This document shows, one piece after another, positions 1-7,538 of a stretch of 37,989 nucleotides of DNA. The stretch spans positions 1-37,989 of the forward strand of contig NZ_LZJR01000009.1 of assembly GCF_001667925.1 (NCBI RefSeq), read 5' to 3'. The stretch is from Mycobacterium sp. E2479 (GTDB taxonomy: Bacteria > Actinomycetota > Actinomycetes > Mycobacteriales > Mycobacteriaceae). A model generated the notes under the pieces. It saw only the letters and a list, made by a program, of their open reading frames with translations. It did not search any database and was not told where the DNA came from. Numbering within the stretch: position 1 is the stretch's first letter; each line of letters begins with the position of its first letter. A program made the position numbers and the translations under genes.

Positions 1-419
1 GGGGCGGCGGCGGGCGGTGCCGGCTGCGCCGACCACGCCGCGGCCTGCGGCGGTGCCGCCACCGGGATGTTCATCGATTCGGTTCGGGGCGGACGCCCGG
101 CCATGCCCTGGTGGCGGCCGACGTCGAAAGTCAGCAGCGGTCCGTCCGGGTTTCCGATGTTCAAGTTCTGGCCGTCGTGGATCTCGACGACCGGCACGCG
201 CCGGCCGTTGACGAAAGTTCCGTTGAGCGAACCATTGTCGATGGCCAGCCATTTGCCCTGATCGAAGCGCAGCAGCAGGTGGGCGCGCGAAATCAACGGG
301 TGGGTGATACGCATGTCCGCTCGCAGATCGCGCCCGACTACTACATCGTGGCCCGCTGCGAAGGTGCGTTCCGATCCTTCGTGATGGACGGTTAGCGCTG
401 GCGGGGCTGGTGCTGACAT
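1..419 (-). CDS. FHA-domain protein, N-terminal part (Rv3360/Rv1747-like), cut by window edge
   Basis: The first 139 codons are visible and the gene runs off the left edge. An FHA phosphothreonine-binding domain fills residues about 8-103: Gly29-Arg30 before the first loop, SRAH at 44-47, and the Asn-Gly pair at 66-67 in the usual N-G-T-F context. A Pro/Ala-rich linker then begins. The sequence strongly resembles the N-terminal FHA domain of mycobacterial Rv1747 (ABC transporter with FHA domains) and the short FHA protein Rv3360, which lies beside the same oxidoreductase in M. tuberculosis. Because no stop has been reached and a linker follows, a multidomain protein is possible, but the window cannot decide. 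The ATG has no Shine-Dalgarno sequence. A TACAGT -10-like hexamer ends 7 nt upstream, which suggests a leaderless mRNA. Confidence 0.85.
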   Translation of the reverse strand, partial: MSAPAPPALTVHHEGSERTFAAGHDVVVGRDLRADMRITHPLISRAHLLLRFDQGKWLAIDNGSLNGTFVNGRRVPVVEIHDGQNLNIGNPDGPLLTFDVGRHQGMAGRPPRTESMNIPVAAPPQAAAWSAQPAPPAAA

Positions 420-426
420 CGCCACA

Positions 427-432
427 ACTGTA
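427..432 (-). promoter_or_regulatory. Putative -10 element (TACAGT) of the FHA gene
   Basis: TACAGT fits the mycobacterial TANNNT -10 pattern. Exactly 7 nt separate it from the ATG of the FHA gene, so transcription would begin at the start codon. No -35 element is convincing, and the element sits between two same-strand genes only 30 bp apart. Confidence 0.4.
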
Positions 433-449
433 GCTTGCAGCCCTGTGCT

Positions 450-1655
450 TTACCGCTGAGCGTCGGGCGCGCCGGTGACCACGCAGTGTGTTCGGGTGTA
501 GATGGTGGGCATGCACTGGTTGCAATGCGTGCACGCCGAATGCACGTGGTGCTGGGCGCCATCAGCCGCGATTCGGTTGATCAGATCCGGCTCGGCCAAC
601 AGCGCCCGGGCCATCGCGACGAACTCGAATCCCTCCGCCATCGCCAGATCCATCGTTTCCCGATTGGTGATTCCGCCGAGCAGAATCAGCGGCATCTTCA
701 GTTCGTTGCGGAATAGCTTGGCATCGCGCAACAAATACGCCTCGCGGTAGGGGTATTCGCGCAGGAACTTCTTGCCCGTCATGCGCATGCCCCAACTCAG
801 CGGCGGCTTGAACGCGCCGGCGAACTCCTTGAGCGGCGCGTCGCCGCGGAACAGGTACATCGGGTTGACCAGCGAGCTGCCCGCGGTGAGTTCGATCGCG
901 TCCAGCCCGCCGTCTTCCTCCAGCCATTTGGCGGTGGTCAGCGATTCCTCCGTGCTGATGCCGCCGCGAACGCCGTCGGTCATGTTCAGCTTGGCGGTCA
1001 CGGCGATGGGAGTGCCTTCCTTTTCCACCGCACGCCGAACGGCCATCACGATGCCGCGGGCGACCTTGGCCCGGTTCTGCAGCGATCCGCCGAACTCGTC
1101 GTCGCGACGGTTGATCAGCGGGGACAGGAACGAGCTCGCCAGATAGTTGTGGCCCAGGTGGATTTCGACGGCGTCGAAGCCGGCCTCGATGGCCAGCCGG
1201 GCGGCGTTGGCGTGCCCGGCGGTCACCTGGTCGATGTCCTCGCGGGTGGCTTTCTTGGCGAACCGCATCCCGATCGGGTTGAAGAACCGGACCGGCGCCA
1301 ATGCCTTGGCCTGGTTCGACTTGGCGTTGGCCACCGGGCCGGCGTGGCCGATCTGCGCGCTGACCGCGGCGCCCTCGGCGTGCACCGCTTCGGCCAGCCG
1401 GCGGAACCCGGGCACGGCCTCGGGTCGCATCCAGATCCCGTTGCCCTCGGTGCGGCCGCCGGGGGAGACGGCGCAGTACGCGACGGTCGTCATGCCTACC
1501 CCACCGGCGGCAGGCAGCCGGTGGTATTCGATGAGGTCGTCGGTCACCAGCGCTTCGGGCGTGCGCGCCTCGAAGGTGGCGGACTTGATGGTGCGGTTGC
1601 GCAGGGTTATCGGACCGAGCTTCGCGGGACTGAAGACGTCCGGAGGACTAGACAT
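450..1655 (-). CDS. NADH:flavin oxidoreductase, old yellow enzyme family (Rv3359-like)
   Basis: A 401-residue TIM-barrel flavoprotein of the OYE / 2,4-dienoyl-CoA reductase group. It opens with the typical [10 protein letters not shown] strand, has Q-I-G-H-A-G with the substrate-site His, the FMN-site stretch [28 protein letters not shown], and L-L-G-G-I near the FMN phosphate. The C-terminus carries four Cys spaced CX2CX2CX9C, which resembles the [4Fe-4S] motif of dienoyl-CoA reductases. The protein stops right after it, without the FAD/NADPH domains, so an external electron donor is implied. Substrate is unknown. The start is ATG at 1655. Upstream extension would run antisense through folD and is rejected. 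It is divergent from folD with only 25 bp between start codons. Confidence 0.88.
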   Translation of the reverse strand: MSSPPDVFSPAKLGPITLRNRTIKSATFEARTPEALVTDDLIEYHRLPAAGGVGMTTVAYCAVSPGGRTEGNGIWMRPEAVPGFRRLAEAVHAEGAAVSAQIGHAGPVANAKSNQAKALAPVRFFNPIGMRFAKKATREDIDQVTAGHANAARLAIEAGFDAVEIHLGHNYLASSFLSPLINRRDDEFGGSLQNRAKVARGIVMAVRRAVEKEGTPIAVTAKLNMTDGVRGGISTEESLTTAKWLEEDGGLDAIELTAGSSLVNPMYLFRGDAPLKEFAGAFKPPLSWGMRMTGKKFLREYPYREAYLLRDAKLFRNELKMPLILLGGITNRETMDLAMAEGFEFVAMARALLAEPDLINRIAADGAQHHVHSACTHCNQCMPTIYTRTHCVVTGAPDAQR

Positions 1656-1680
1656 ACCGGGAGCGTGCCAGACTGTCAGC

Positions 1681-2526
1681 GTGGGAGCAATCACGCTGGA
1701 CGGCAAGGCCACCCGTGACGAGATCTTCGTCGACCTCAAAGAGCGCGTGACCGCCTTGACCGCAGCGGGCCGCACCCCCGGCCTCGGCACCATCCTGGTG
1801 GGCGATGACCCGGGTTCCCAGGCATACGTCCGGGGCAAGCACGCCGACTGCGCGAAGGTGGGCATCACCTCGATCCGCCGTGACCTGCCCGCCGACATCA
1901 GCACCGCGACGCTCAACGAGACCATCGACGAACTCAACGCCAACCCGGAATGCACCGGGTACATCGTGCAGTTGCCGCTGCCCAGGCATCTCGACGAGAA
2001 CGCGGCGTTAGAGCGGGTCGACCCGAACAAGGACGCCGACGGACTGCACCCGACCAACCTGGGCCGGCTGGTGCTCAACAACCCGGCCCCGCTGCCGTGC
2101 ACACCGCGCGGCATCGTGCACCTGTTGCGCCGCTACGACGTTGAGATCGCCGGGGCGCACGCGGTCGTCATCGGCCGCGGTGTCACGGTCGGCCGACCGC
2201 TGGGGCTGCTGCTGACCCGCCGCTCCGAGAACGCCACGGTGACGTTGTGCCACACGGGAACTCGTGACTTGCCCGCGCTGACCAGGCAGGCCGACATCAT
2301 CGTCGCGGCCGTGGGAGTGCCGCGCATGCTGACCGCCGACATGGTGCGTCCCGGCGCCGCGGTGCTCGACGTCGGCGTCAGCCGCGTCGACGGCAAGCTC
2401 ACCGGCGACGTGCACCCGGACGTGTGGGATGTGGCCGGCCATGTGTCGCCGAACCCGGGCGGCGTGGGACCGCTGACCCGCGCGTTCCTGCTGACCAATG
2501 TCGTCGAGCTGGCCGAGCGGCAATGA
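1681..2526 (+). CDS. folD: Bifunctional methylenetetrahydrofolate dehydrogenase/cyclohydrolase FolD
   Basis: FolD interconverts 5,10-methylene-, methenyl- and 10-formyl-tetrahydrofolate using NADP, supplying one-carbon units for purines and formyl-Met. The 281-residue protein matches M. tuberculosis FolD in length and nearly throughout in sequence. Visible motifs are the substrate-site Y-V-R-G-K-H segment (about 50-55), [10 protein letters not shown], the Rossmann [11 protein letters not shown] loop, and the C-terminal signature [13 protein letters not shown]. The GTG at 1681 is chosen because it gives the family length and M/V-G-A-I-x-L-D-G as N-terminus. There is no obvious ribosome binding site, so a leaderless start is possible. 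Its stop overlaps the next start (ATGA, 2523-2526), which indicates translational coupling. Confidence 0.96.
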   Translation: MGAITLDGKATRDEIFVDLKERVTALTAAGRTPGLGTILVGDDPGSQAYVRGKHADCAKVGITSIRRDLPADISTATLNETIDELNANPECTGYIVQLPLPRHLDENAALERVDPNKDADGLHPTNLGRLVLNNPAPLPCTPRGIVHLLRRYDVEIAGAHAVVIGRGVTVGRPLGLLLTRRSENATVTLCHTGTRDLPALTRQADIIVAAVGVPRMLTADMVRPGAAVLDVGVSRVDGKLTGDVHPDVWDVAGHVSPNPGGVGPLTRAFLLTNVVELAERQ

Positions 2527-2804
2527 CCGCGCGCGCCGTGCTGCGGGCCCAATGGCCAATTATGTTGGTGGGACTGGTATTTGCCACGGCGCTTGCCCTG
2601 GTCGGGGCCAATTTCTGGCGTCGCGGTTCGCTGTTGATAGGCATCGGTGTGGGCGTGGCGGCGGCGTTGCGGCTGGTGTTGTCCGAGGACCGGGCCGGCC
2701 TGCTGGTGGTGCGCGGCAAGGGAATCGACTTCATCACCACCGCGACGGTGGGGGCGGCGATGTTCTATATCGCGTGGACGATCGACCCGCTGGGCACTCG
2801 CTAG
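2523..2804 (+). CDS. DUF3017 small membrane protein (Rv3355c-like)
   Basis: A 93-residue protein with about three hydrophobic segments (roughly residues 10-27, 33-50 and 68-85) and a short charged loop (S-E-D-R-A-G) between the second and third. Length, topology and position directly after folD match the DUF3017 family, annotated as Rv3355c in M. tuberculosis. Function is unknown. The ATG overlaps the folD stop by 4 nt, so it is in the folD operon. Its TAG stop shares the tetranucleotide CTAG with the stop of the convergent DUF732 gene. Confidence 0.88.
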   Translation: MTARAVLRAQWPIMLVGLVFATALALVGANFWRRGSLLIGIGVGVAAALRLVLSEDRAGLLVVRGKGIDFITTATVGAAMFYIAWTIDPLGTR

Positions 2805-3328
2805 AACCTCGGCAGCGCCGGGGCCTGCCCGGGCATCGCGGGTAGTTGGCCTGCCATACCTGGGATTTGGCCCGGAATGCCAGGCAGTTGTCCGGGCATG
2901 CCCGGAATTTGCCCGGCCATTCCCGGCATTCCCGGCGGCAAGGCGCCGGACAGGTTGCCGCTGGCGATGTTTGCCATCTCCTCGGGGCAGTACGTCTGGA
3001 TCGCGATCTGGGTGAACATGCGGGCCATCATCGGTGACATGCCCCGACCGGCGACGCTGGACGCGGCCGCCGCGAAGTTGCCGCCCGGCTGCGACAGCAT
3101 CGGGCAGATCGATTCCCCGACGGACATCGCGTTTCCGGGCTCGCCGAAGTCGATGCCGGCGTGGTTGAGCGCGTCGATGAAGTCGTCACCGTTGCCCTCC
3201 GCCCCGGCCGGCGCAGCGAACGCAGAGGCCACGGTCAGCAGGCCGGCCGCCGCGGCCAGCAGGCGGATGGTGAAGGGCTGACGACGAAAAACCCAGATCC
3301 ATTGATGAGTTCGTGTAAGTGCCTTCAC
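2801..3328 (-). CDS. Secreted DUF732 protein with heptapeptide-repeat tail (Rv3354-like)
   Basis: A 175-residue exported protein. The signal peptide has a basic n-region (R15-R16) and hydrophobic core (about 23-39), with probable cleavage after A-G-A43. The DUF732 domain follows (about 45-128) with the paired Cys75 and Cys114 expected to form its disulfide. The tail, about 131-175, is a Pro/Gly/Gln/Met-rich run of roughly five heptads of the form P-G-M-[AP]-G-Q-[IL]. From memory, the M. tuberculosis relative is shorter and has only a brief Pro-rich end. The start is set at GTG 3328 because GGGGAGG lies 5 nt upstream; ATG at 3349 or 3376 would only lengthen the n-region. DUF732 function is unknown. 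Confidence 0.85.
   Translation of the reverse strand: MKALTRTHQWIWVFRRQPFTIRLLAAAAGLLTVASAFAAPAGAEGNGDDFIDALNHAGIDFGEPGNAMSVGESICPMLSQPGGNFAAAASSVAGRGMSPMMARMFTQIAIQTYCPEEMANIASGNLSGALPPGMPGMAGQIPGMPGQLPGIPGQIPGMAGQLPAMPGQAPALPRF
2804..2935 (-). repeat. In-frame 21-bp-period repeat coding P-G-M-x-G-Q-x heptads
   Basis: The 3' end of the DUF732 gene has degenerate 21-bp units recognisable by recurring cccgg/ggcat blocks. They encode about five imperfect heptads with Pro-Gly at each start. Unit number could vary by slippage. Confidence 0.65.
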
Positions 3329-3399
3329 GCCAGCCTCCCCGTCCGCCATGGAGTGCGTCAGCGGCACTCGAATCACGTAAGGAACTCTGAGCCATGACT

Positions 3400-3413
3400 G
3401 TTACGTTTGTGAC
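3400..3413 (-). promoter_or_regulatory. Tandem GTCAC/GTAAC motif upstream of DUF732 gene (MtrA-like)
   Basis: The minus strand reads GTCACAAACGTAAC: two GTMAC pentamers in direct repeat separated by 4 nt, 72-85 bp upstream of the DUF732 GTG. This spacing resembles direct-repeat sites reported for the response regulator MtrA in front of mycobacterial cell-wall genes. It is a motif match only. Confidence 0.3.
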
Positions 3414-3604
3414 ACGGTGGGATAAAGGTTCGCACAATAAGCGTTTCGTGAGGTCGCTGCGCCCGCGACATCGGTTATTAGGCGGCCCGGTTGCGCAAGG
3501 ACGACCGTCAGATCGAGACCACACCGTGATCTGAACGCGGGCAAAAGCCCCGGATTCCCTCGCGCGACATGAACTTGACCCCGAGCACTAGGTACACGCC
3601 CTCA

Positions 3605-3820
3605 TTAGCCTTCACAGGCGATGCCGTCGTTGTCCCGGTCCAGCTTGGGTCGGTAGTCGGGGTCACCCTTCGGGATGTTGTACCGGCCGTCCCGGTGGGC
3701 CTCGGTGCAGTTCCGATACGGCCCGCTGGCGCTTGCCGCGGGAGCGGTAAAGGTGGCCCCGGCGATAGCGCAGACCGCAGCGGCGGCGACCAGTAGAGCA
3801 CGAATCACGTTGTCGTTCAT
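3605..3820 (-). CDS. Small exported excalibur calcium-binding-domain protein
   Basis: A 71-residue protein. A signal peptide occupies about residues 1-32 (hydrophobic core A-L-L-V-A-A-A-A-V-C-A-I-A-G). The excalibur domain fills the rest: Y-R-N-C near residue 38, then D-R-D-N-D-G-I-A-C-E-G at the end, which is the diagnostic DxDxDGxxCE calcium-loop motif with its two Cys. The family is named for an extracellular EF-hand-like calcium-binding region and is common as a stand-alone exported domain in actinobacteria. No partner is evident nearby. The ATG at 3820 gives a complete signal peptide. A 16-bp perfect palindrome lies about 88 bp upstream. Confidence 0.9.
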   Translation of the reverse strand: MNDNVIRALLVAAAAVCAIAGATFTAPAASASGPYRNCTEAHRDGRYNIPKGDPDYRPKLDRDNDGIACEG

Positions 3821-3907
3821 CCCATCTAGTGGTGGAATCCATTAGTAAGTCGTCGGAAATGTAGCGTGCCATCATGGCGCTGGACGTGGTTTTGGTCGCA
3901 TTCCGCG

Positions 3908-3923
3908 GGTGATCTAGATCACC
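3908..3923. promoter_or_regulatory. 16-bp perfect palindrome, CRP-like operator candidate
   Basis: GGTGATCTAGATCACC is a perfect palindrome containing GTGA-N6-TCAC, the core of mycobacterial CRP/Cmr-family sites. It lies between the 3' end of the methyltransferase gene and the start of the excalibur gene, both on the minus strand. No T-run follows, which argues against a terminator. Confidence 0.45.
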
Positions 3924-3974
3924 GACCGGCAAACGCATCCGCAGCGCTGGTTCAAAAGCCGGCAGGAGTAGTAG

Positions 3975-4709
3975 TCAGACTGCCAGGGTCGCCCGGGTGC
4001 ACATGGTGACGTAGGGCAGCGCCAGGCCCGTCGAATTCGCCAGCGCCGGATGGGTGGCCAACAGTTGGCGCACCTGATCGAGCGTTTGGGTGCGGACCTC
4101 GGTCGGCGAGGTGATGCAATAGCTGCGCGACGCGACAAGGTCGATCAACGCCTGCGGCGTAAGGTAATTCGTCCACTCGACCCGATGATGCGCCAGTTCG
4201 GTGAAGGGCTCGGGCAGCGTGACCCGGGTGCGGCCGCCGTCGCCGTCGCTGCCAATGATCTGGCCCAGTTCGCGCACCCAGCCGAGCCTTTCGTCGCGGG
4301 TGTTCCACACCAGACCCAGCCGCCCGCCGGGCCGCAGCACCCGCGCCACTTCCGGGATCGCCCGCTCCGGATCCACCCAATGCCAGGCCTGCGCCACCAG
4401 CACCACATCAACGCTGTCGTCTTCCAACGGAATCTCTTCCGCGGTGCCCAGCAGCGCCCGGGTCTCCGGCAGCGAGGCACGCAACACTTCGAGCATGTCC
4501 GGTATCGGATCGACGGCCACCACGTCCAGGCCGCGTTCCACCAGGCGCGTCGTCAGCTTGCCGGTGCCGGCCCCCAGGTCGAGTACCTGTCGTGCCCCGA
4601 CCGGCAACAGCCAGTCGATAGCTTCCGGGGGATAGGAAGGGCGTCCCCGCTCGTAGGCTGCGGCCGCAGAACCGAAGGATAGGGAGCGGTCGTGCCGCGA
4701 CGATGCCAC
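3975..4709 (-). CDS. Class I SAM-dependent methyltransferase (Rv3342-like), third gene of the met operon
   Basis: A 244-residue protein with the UbiE/type-11 methyltransferase fold: motif I V-L-D-L-G-A-G-T-G-K-L at about 41-51, acidic motif V-V-A-V-D-P at about 64-69, the post-II region V-D-V-V-L-V-A-Q-A-W-H-W, and V-L-R-P-G-G-R-L at about 123-130. The Q-A-W-H-W variant is typical of a mycobacterial/actinobacterial subgroup of unknown substrate. The GTG start lies 2 bp after the metX stop, so the gene is the third cistron of the SAM-controlled metY-metX operon. Its SAM use and co-regulation with methionine synthesis may be linked, but that is inference. Confidence 0.88.
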   Translation of the reverse strand: MASSRHDRSLSFGSAAAAYERGRPSYPPEAIDWLLPVGARQVLDLGAGTGKLTTRLVERGLDVVAVDPIPDMLEVLRASLPETRALLGTAEEIPLEDDSVDVVLVAQAWHWVDPERAIPEVARVLRPGGRLGLVWNTRDERLGWVRELGQIIGSDGDGGRTRVTLPEPFTELAHHRVEWTNYLTPQALIDLVASRSYCITSPTEVRTQTLDQVRQLLATHPALANSTGLALPYVTMCTRATLAV

Positions 4710-4711
4710 CG

Positions 4712-5854
4712 TTAAGACGCGCCTTCCCCATTGTTCAAGTCCGCCAACACCAGTGTCTTCCGGATCAATTCGCTGACTACCTCGAATTCGACCAGGAAAC
4801 CGTCGTGTCCGTACAGGGACTCGACGACGTCCAATTCAGTGCAGCCCGGCAGCAGCTCGGCGAGTTCCTCCTGCAGGCGCAGCGGGTAGAGCCGGTCGCT
4901 GGTAATGCCGCCGACCACGACTGGTACCCGGCACTCGCTCAACGCTTTTCGTACTCCACCACGGCCGCGGCCCACGTCGTGGTGGTTCATCGACGCGATC
5001 AAGGTCACGTAGCTGCCGGCGTCGAAGCGGTCTACCAATTTGGCGCCCTGGTACTGCAGATAGCTTTGTACCGCGTAGCGCCCGCCGTTGGCCGGATCCT
5101 CGCCACCCTGGCTGCCGTTACCGAACCGGTCGTCAAGTTCCAATTCGCCGCGGTAGGTCAGGTGGGCGAAGCGACGGGCGATGGACAGCCCGACATCCGG
5201 CCTGCGCCCGGTGTCGTAGTAGTCGCCGCCCTGCCAGTTCGGGTCACGCTGGATGGCCTCGATCTGGATGGTCATGTGACCGATCTGGTCGGCGGTGGCG
5301 CGGGCGCTGACCGCCAACAGTAGTCCGGCGCGGACCCTGTCGGGATGGCTGACTATCCATTCCAAAGCCCGTGCGCCGCCCATGGATCCGCCGATGACGG
5401 CGGCAACCTCCGTGATGCCCAGCGCCGCCAGCGCGGCGACGTCCGCCTCGACCTGGTCCCGCACTGATATGTGGGGAAACCTGGAGCCCCACGGCTTTCC
5501 ATCCGGAGCGAGCGAGCTGGGCCCGGTCGAGCCATAACAACTGCCCAGCACATTGGTGGCCACCGCGCACCAGCGGTTGGTGTCGATGGGCGCACCCGGG
5601 CCGGCCACGCCGTCCCACCACCCGGGTGTGGCGTGCCCGGGTCCGGCGGGCCCGGTGATGTGCGAGTCGCCGGTCAGCGCGTGCTGCACGACCACCACGT
5701 TGTCGCGGTTGGGGGACAACTCCCCCCAGCGCTGGACGGCGATGCAGACATCGTCGATCACCGCGCCGCTTTCGGTGGTCAGTGAGCCGATGCGCACGAC
5801 GCCGATTTCGCCTTCGGCCGGCAGCGGCTGGGTAGCAGCGTCGGATATCGTCAC
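4712..5854 (-). CDS. metX: Homoserine O-acetyltransferase MetX
   Basis: MetX transfers acetyl from acetyl-CoA to L-homoserine, the first committed step toward methionine. The 380-residue alpha/beta hydrolase-fold protein has nucleophile Ser157 in G-G-S-M-G-G, Asp320 in I-T-S-D-R-L-Y-P and His350 in Y-G-H-D-G-F. These residue numbers agree with the triad I recall for M. tuberculosis MetX, which supports the chosen start. That start is GTG 5854, preceded by GAGGG 8 nt upstream and giving the N-terminus M-T-I-S-D. A TTG at 5869 overlapping the metY stop is less likely. It is downstream of metY on the same transcript; acetylhomoserine made here is the substrate of MetY. Confidence 0.96.
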   Translation of the reverse strand: MTISDAATQPLPAEGEIGVVRIGSLTTESGAVIDDVCIAVQRWGELSPNRDNVVVVQHALTGDSHITGPAGPGHATPGWWDGVAGPGAPIDTNRWCAVATNVLGSCYGSTGPSSLAPDGKPWGSRFPHISVRDQVEADVAALAALGITEVAAVIGGSMGGARALEWIVSHPDRVRAGLLLAVSARATADQIGHMTIQIEAIQRDPNWQGGDYYDTGRRPDVGLSIARRFAHLTYRGELELDDRFGNGSQGGEDPANGGRYAVQSYLQYQGAKLVDRFDAGSYVTLIASMNHHDVGRGRGGVRKALSECRVPVVVGGITSDRLYPLRLQEELAELLPGCTELDVVESLYGHDGFLVEFEVVSELIRKTLVLADLNNGEGAS

Positions 5855-5865
5855 CGCCGGTGCCC

Positions 5866-7236
5866 TCAAAACGCCGCCACGGCTTGCGGATCGGTGCCCG
5901 AGGCGTGTGCCGCCGCACCGAATTTGCGTGCCGCGGCGAAGCCGAGCTCCAGGTCGGCGAGGATGTCGTCGACGCCCTCGATGCCCACGGCCAGGCGCAC
6001 CAGCCCGGGGCTGACGCCGGTGCTCAGCTGTTCCTTCGGGCTCAGCTGGGCGTGTGTCGTGGACGCCGGGTGGATCACCAGCGAGCGCACGTCGCCGATG
6101 TTGGCGACATGGCTGTGCAGCCTTAGCGCGTTCACGAACGCTTTGCCGACCTCGACGCCGCCGTCCAGCTCGAAGGCCAGCACCGCGCCGGTTCCCTTGG
6201 GCGCCAACTTCTTTGCCCGATCATGCCAGGGCGAGCTGGGCAGGCCCGCATAGTTGACCGACACCACGCCCTGGTGGGCGGCCAGGTACTCGGCCACGCG
6301 CTGCGCGTTAAAGACGTGGCGCTCCATGCGCAGGCTCAGCGTCTCGATGCCCTGGGCGACCAGGAACGCGTTGAACGGCGAAGCGGCCGAACCCAGGTCG
6401 CGCAGCAGTTGCACGCGCGCCTTCAACGCGTAGGCGGGCGGACCGAGCTCGGCGAACACCACGCCGTGGTAGCTCGGATCGGGGGTGGTGAATCCCGGGA
6501 AGCGGCCCTGCGTCCAGTCGAAGGTGCCGCCGTCGACGATGACCCCGGCGATGGCCGAGCCGTGCCCGCCGAGGTACTTGGTGGCGGAGTGCACGACGAT
6601 GTCGGCGCCGTGGGAGAACGGCTGGATCAGGTATGGCGTGGCGATGGTGTTGTCGACGATCAGCGGGACACCGTTGGCGTGTGCGACCCGCGCGACGCCG
6701 GGGATGTCCAGCACATCGATCTGCGGGTTGGAGATCGTTTCACCGAAGAAGGCTTTGGTGTTCGGCCGGACCGCGGCCTGCCACGAATCCAGGTCGTCGG
6801 GGTCCTCCACGAAGGTGACCTCGATGCCGAGCTTGGCCAGCGAGTAGTGGAACAGGTTGTACGTCCCGCCATAGAGCCGCGGGCTCGAGACGATGTGATC
6901 GCCGGCACAAGCCAGGTTCAATATGGCGTAGGTCTCAGCGGCCTGGCCTGAGCTCAGGAAGAGCGCGGCCACCCCGCCCTCGAGCGCGGCGACGCGCTGC
7001 TCGACGACGTCGGTGGTCGGGTTGCCGATGCGGGTGTAGATGTTGCCCGGCACTTCCAGCCCGAACAGGGCGGCGGCGTGCGTGGTGTCGTCGAAGGTGT
7101 ACGACGTGGTCTGGTAGATCGGCAGGGCTCGGGCGCTGGTGGCGGTGTCCGGTTGCTGGCCGGCGTGCACCTGCTTGGTCTCGAACGACCAATTTGCGGT
7201 CGGGTCGGCGTCGTGATCGGCGTTGTCGGAGGTCAC
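5866..7236 (-). CDS. metY: O-acetylhomoserine sulfhydrylase MetY (annotated metC in M. tuberculosis)
   Basis: A PLP enzyme that converts O-acetylhomoserine plus sulfide to homocysteine. The 456-residue sequence is collinear with M. tuberculosis Rv3340. It has S-S-G-Q-A-A near residue 95-100 at the PLP phosphate site, the Y-T-R-I-x-N-P-T motif near 67-74, D195 in the V-D-N-T pocket motif, and PLP Lys220 in H-S-A-T-K-Y. It starts at GTG 7236. The stop lies just upstream of the metX start and the two genes form an operon with the methyltransferase. The long leader (7237-7520) carries a SAM-IV riboswitch, a Cys-containing upstream ORF and a hairpin, so expression probably responds to SAM and perhaps cysteine. 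Confidence 0.96.
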   Translation of the reverse strand: MTSDNADHDADPTANWSFETKQVHAGQQPDTATSARALPIYQTTSYTFDDTTHAAALFGLEVPGNIYTRIGNPTTDVVEQRVAALEGGVAALFLSSGQAAETYAILNLACAGDHIVSSPRLYGGTYNLFHYSLAKLGIEVTFVEDPDDLDSWQAAVRPNTKAFFGETISNPQIDVLDIPGVARVAHANGVPLIVDNTIATPYLIQPFSHGADIVVHSATKYLGGHGSAIAGVIVDGGTFDWTQGRFPGFTTPDPSYHGVVFAELGPPAYALKARVQLLRDLGSAASPFNAFLVAQGIETLSLRMERHVFNAQRVAEYLAAHQGVVSVNYAGLPSSPWHDRAKKLAPKGTGAVLAFELDGGVEVGKAFVNALRLHSHVANIGDVRSLVIHPASTTHAQLSPKEQLSTGVSPGLVRLAVGIEGVDDILADLELGFAAARKFGAAAHASGTDPQAVAAF

Positions 7237-7283
7237 GGGTTTTGCTTTCTGCTGGTAGGGAATCTGCTGATCGACGGCCGGGA

Positions 7284-7307
7284 CGCCGGGATGGGCGTCA
7301 TCCGGCG
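7284..7307 (-). promoter_or_regulatory. GC-rich hairpin between upstream ORF and metY
   Basis: On the transcript, CGCCGGATG pairs with CATCCCGGCG (one bulged C) around a 5-nt loop. It begins 7 nt after the upstream-ORF stop and ends about 47 nt before the metY start codon. No U-tract follows, so it would be either a non-canonical mycobacterial terminator or a structure affecting ribosome passage. The position suits an attenuation element. Confidence 0.45.
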
Positions 7308-7314
7308 CGGTGGG

Positions 7315-7362
7315 TTAGCAGCGACACACGAAGAGACGCGGAAAGCCCAGGAGAATGCACAT
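7315..7362 (-). CDS. 15-codon Cys-containing upstream ORF in the metY leader
   Basis: The reading frame encodes MCILLGFPRLFVCRC followed by TAA: three Cys in 15 residues, with Cys-Arg-Cys just before the stop. AGGG lies 7 nt upstream of the ATG (or 4 nt from an adjacent GTG) and sits in the 3' arm of a small hairpin that follows the riboswitch. Cys-rich upstream ORFs in front of sulfur genes are known in mycobacteria as cysteine-responsive attenuators. The gene context (sulfide assimilation) fits that role. Translation has not been shown; the call rests on codons, ribosome binding site and position. Confidence 0.45.
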   Translation of the reverse strand: MCILLGFPRLFVCRC

Positions 7363-7369
7363 CACGTTG

Positions 7370-7385
7370 CCCTGTCTACTCAGGG
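7370..7385 (-). promoter_or_regulatory. Hairpin covering the upstream-ORF ribosome binding site
   Basis: CCCTG and CAGGG pair around a 6-nt loop, directly after the SAM-IV aptamer. The 3' arm contains the AGGG that would serve the upstream ORF, so the hairpin could gate its translation and might form the riboswitch's expression platform. Confidence 0.4.
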
Positions 7386-7398
7386 GCCCGTCATGGCG

Positions 7399-7520
7399 GA
7401 CCCGCGCTTGCCGGATAGCCGGTTGTGTGGCTACTCAACCTGGTCATCACCCGGGGCACCCCACCGCGGTTGGAGGGTTGCCGGCCAGCAAGCCGGGGCT
7501 TGATGCTGGCGCTCATGACC
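7399..7520 (-). promoter_or_regulatory. SAM-IV riboswitch
   Basis: The minus strand matches the actinobacterial SAM-IV aptamer almost base for base as I recall it. It starts GGTCATGAG, closes the first helix with ATGACC, has the internal GCTTGCTGGCCGGCAACC core and the GCGGTGGGGTGCC arm, and ends with the pseudoknot partner strand GCAAGCGCGGGTC. This class is known upstream of metY-type genes in mycobacteria. It should lower expression of metY-metX-methyltransferase when SAM is abundant. The aptamer begins 284 nt before the metY start codon. Confidence 0.95.
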
Positions 7521-7532
7521 AATACGAAGGTT

Positions 7533-7538
7533 ATCTTA
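7533..7538 (-). promoter_or_regulatory. Putative -10 (TAAGAT) for the metY leader transcript
   Basis: TAAGAT on the minus strand lies 12 nt before the first base of the SAM-IV aptamer, so transcription would start a few bases upstream of the riboswitch. It shares the 150-bp divergent region with icd2. No clear -35 was found. Confidence 0.4.

Noticed and set aside
1147..1680. In-frame extension of folD to 459 residues
   Set aside because: It is antisense to the oxidoreductase; GTG 1681 gives the exact FolD length and N-terminus.
1656..2114. N-terminal extension of the oxidoreductase frame to 554 residues
   Set aside because: It is antisense to the conserved part of folD and the family N-terminus begins at ATG 1655.
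3508..3801. 97-codon minus-strand frame near the excalibur gene
   Set aside because: Overlaps the excalibur gene in another frame and lacks a signal peptide or motif; nothing else coding is seen in 3329-3604.
3908..3923. Palindrome as a transcription terminator
   Set aside because: No T-run on either side and AT-rich centre without a loop; operator is more likely.
7387..7394. Four-codon frame (ATG ACG GGC CCC TGA) just after the SAM-IV aptamer
   Set aside because: Too short, no ribosome binding site, likely chance.
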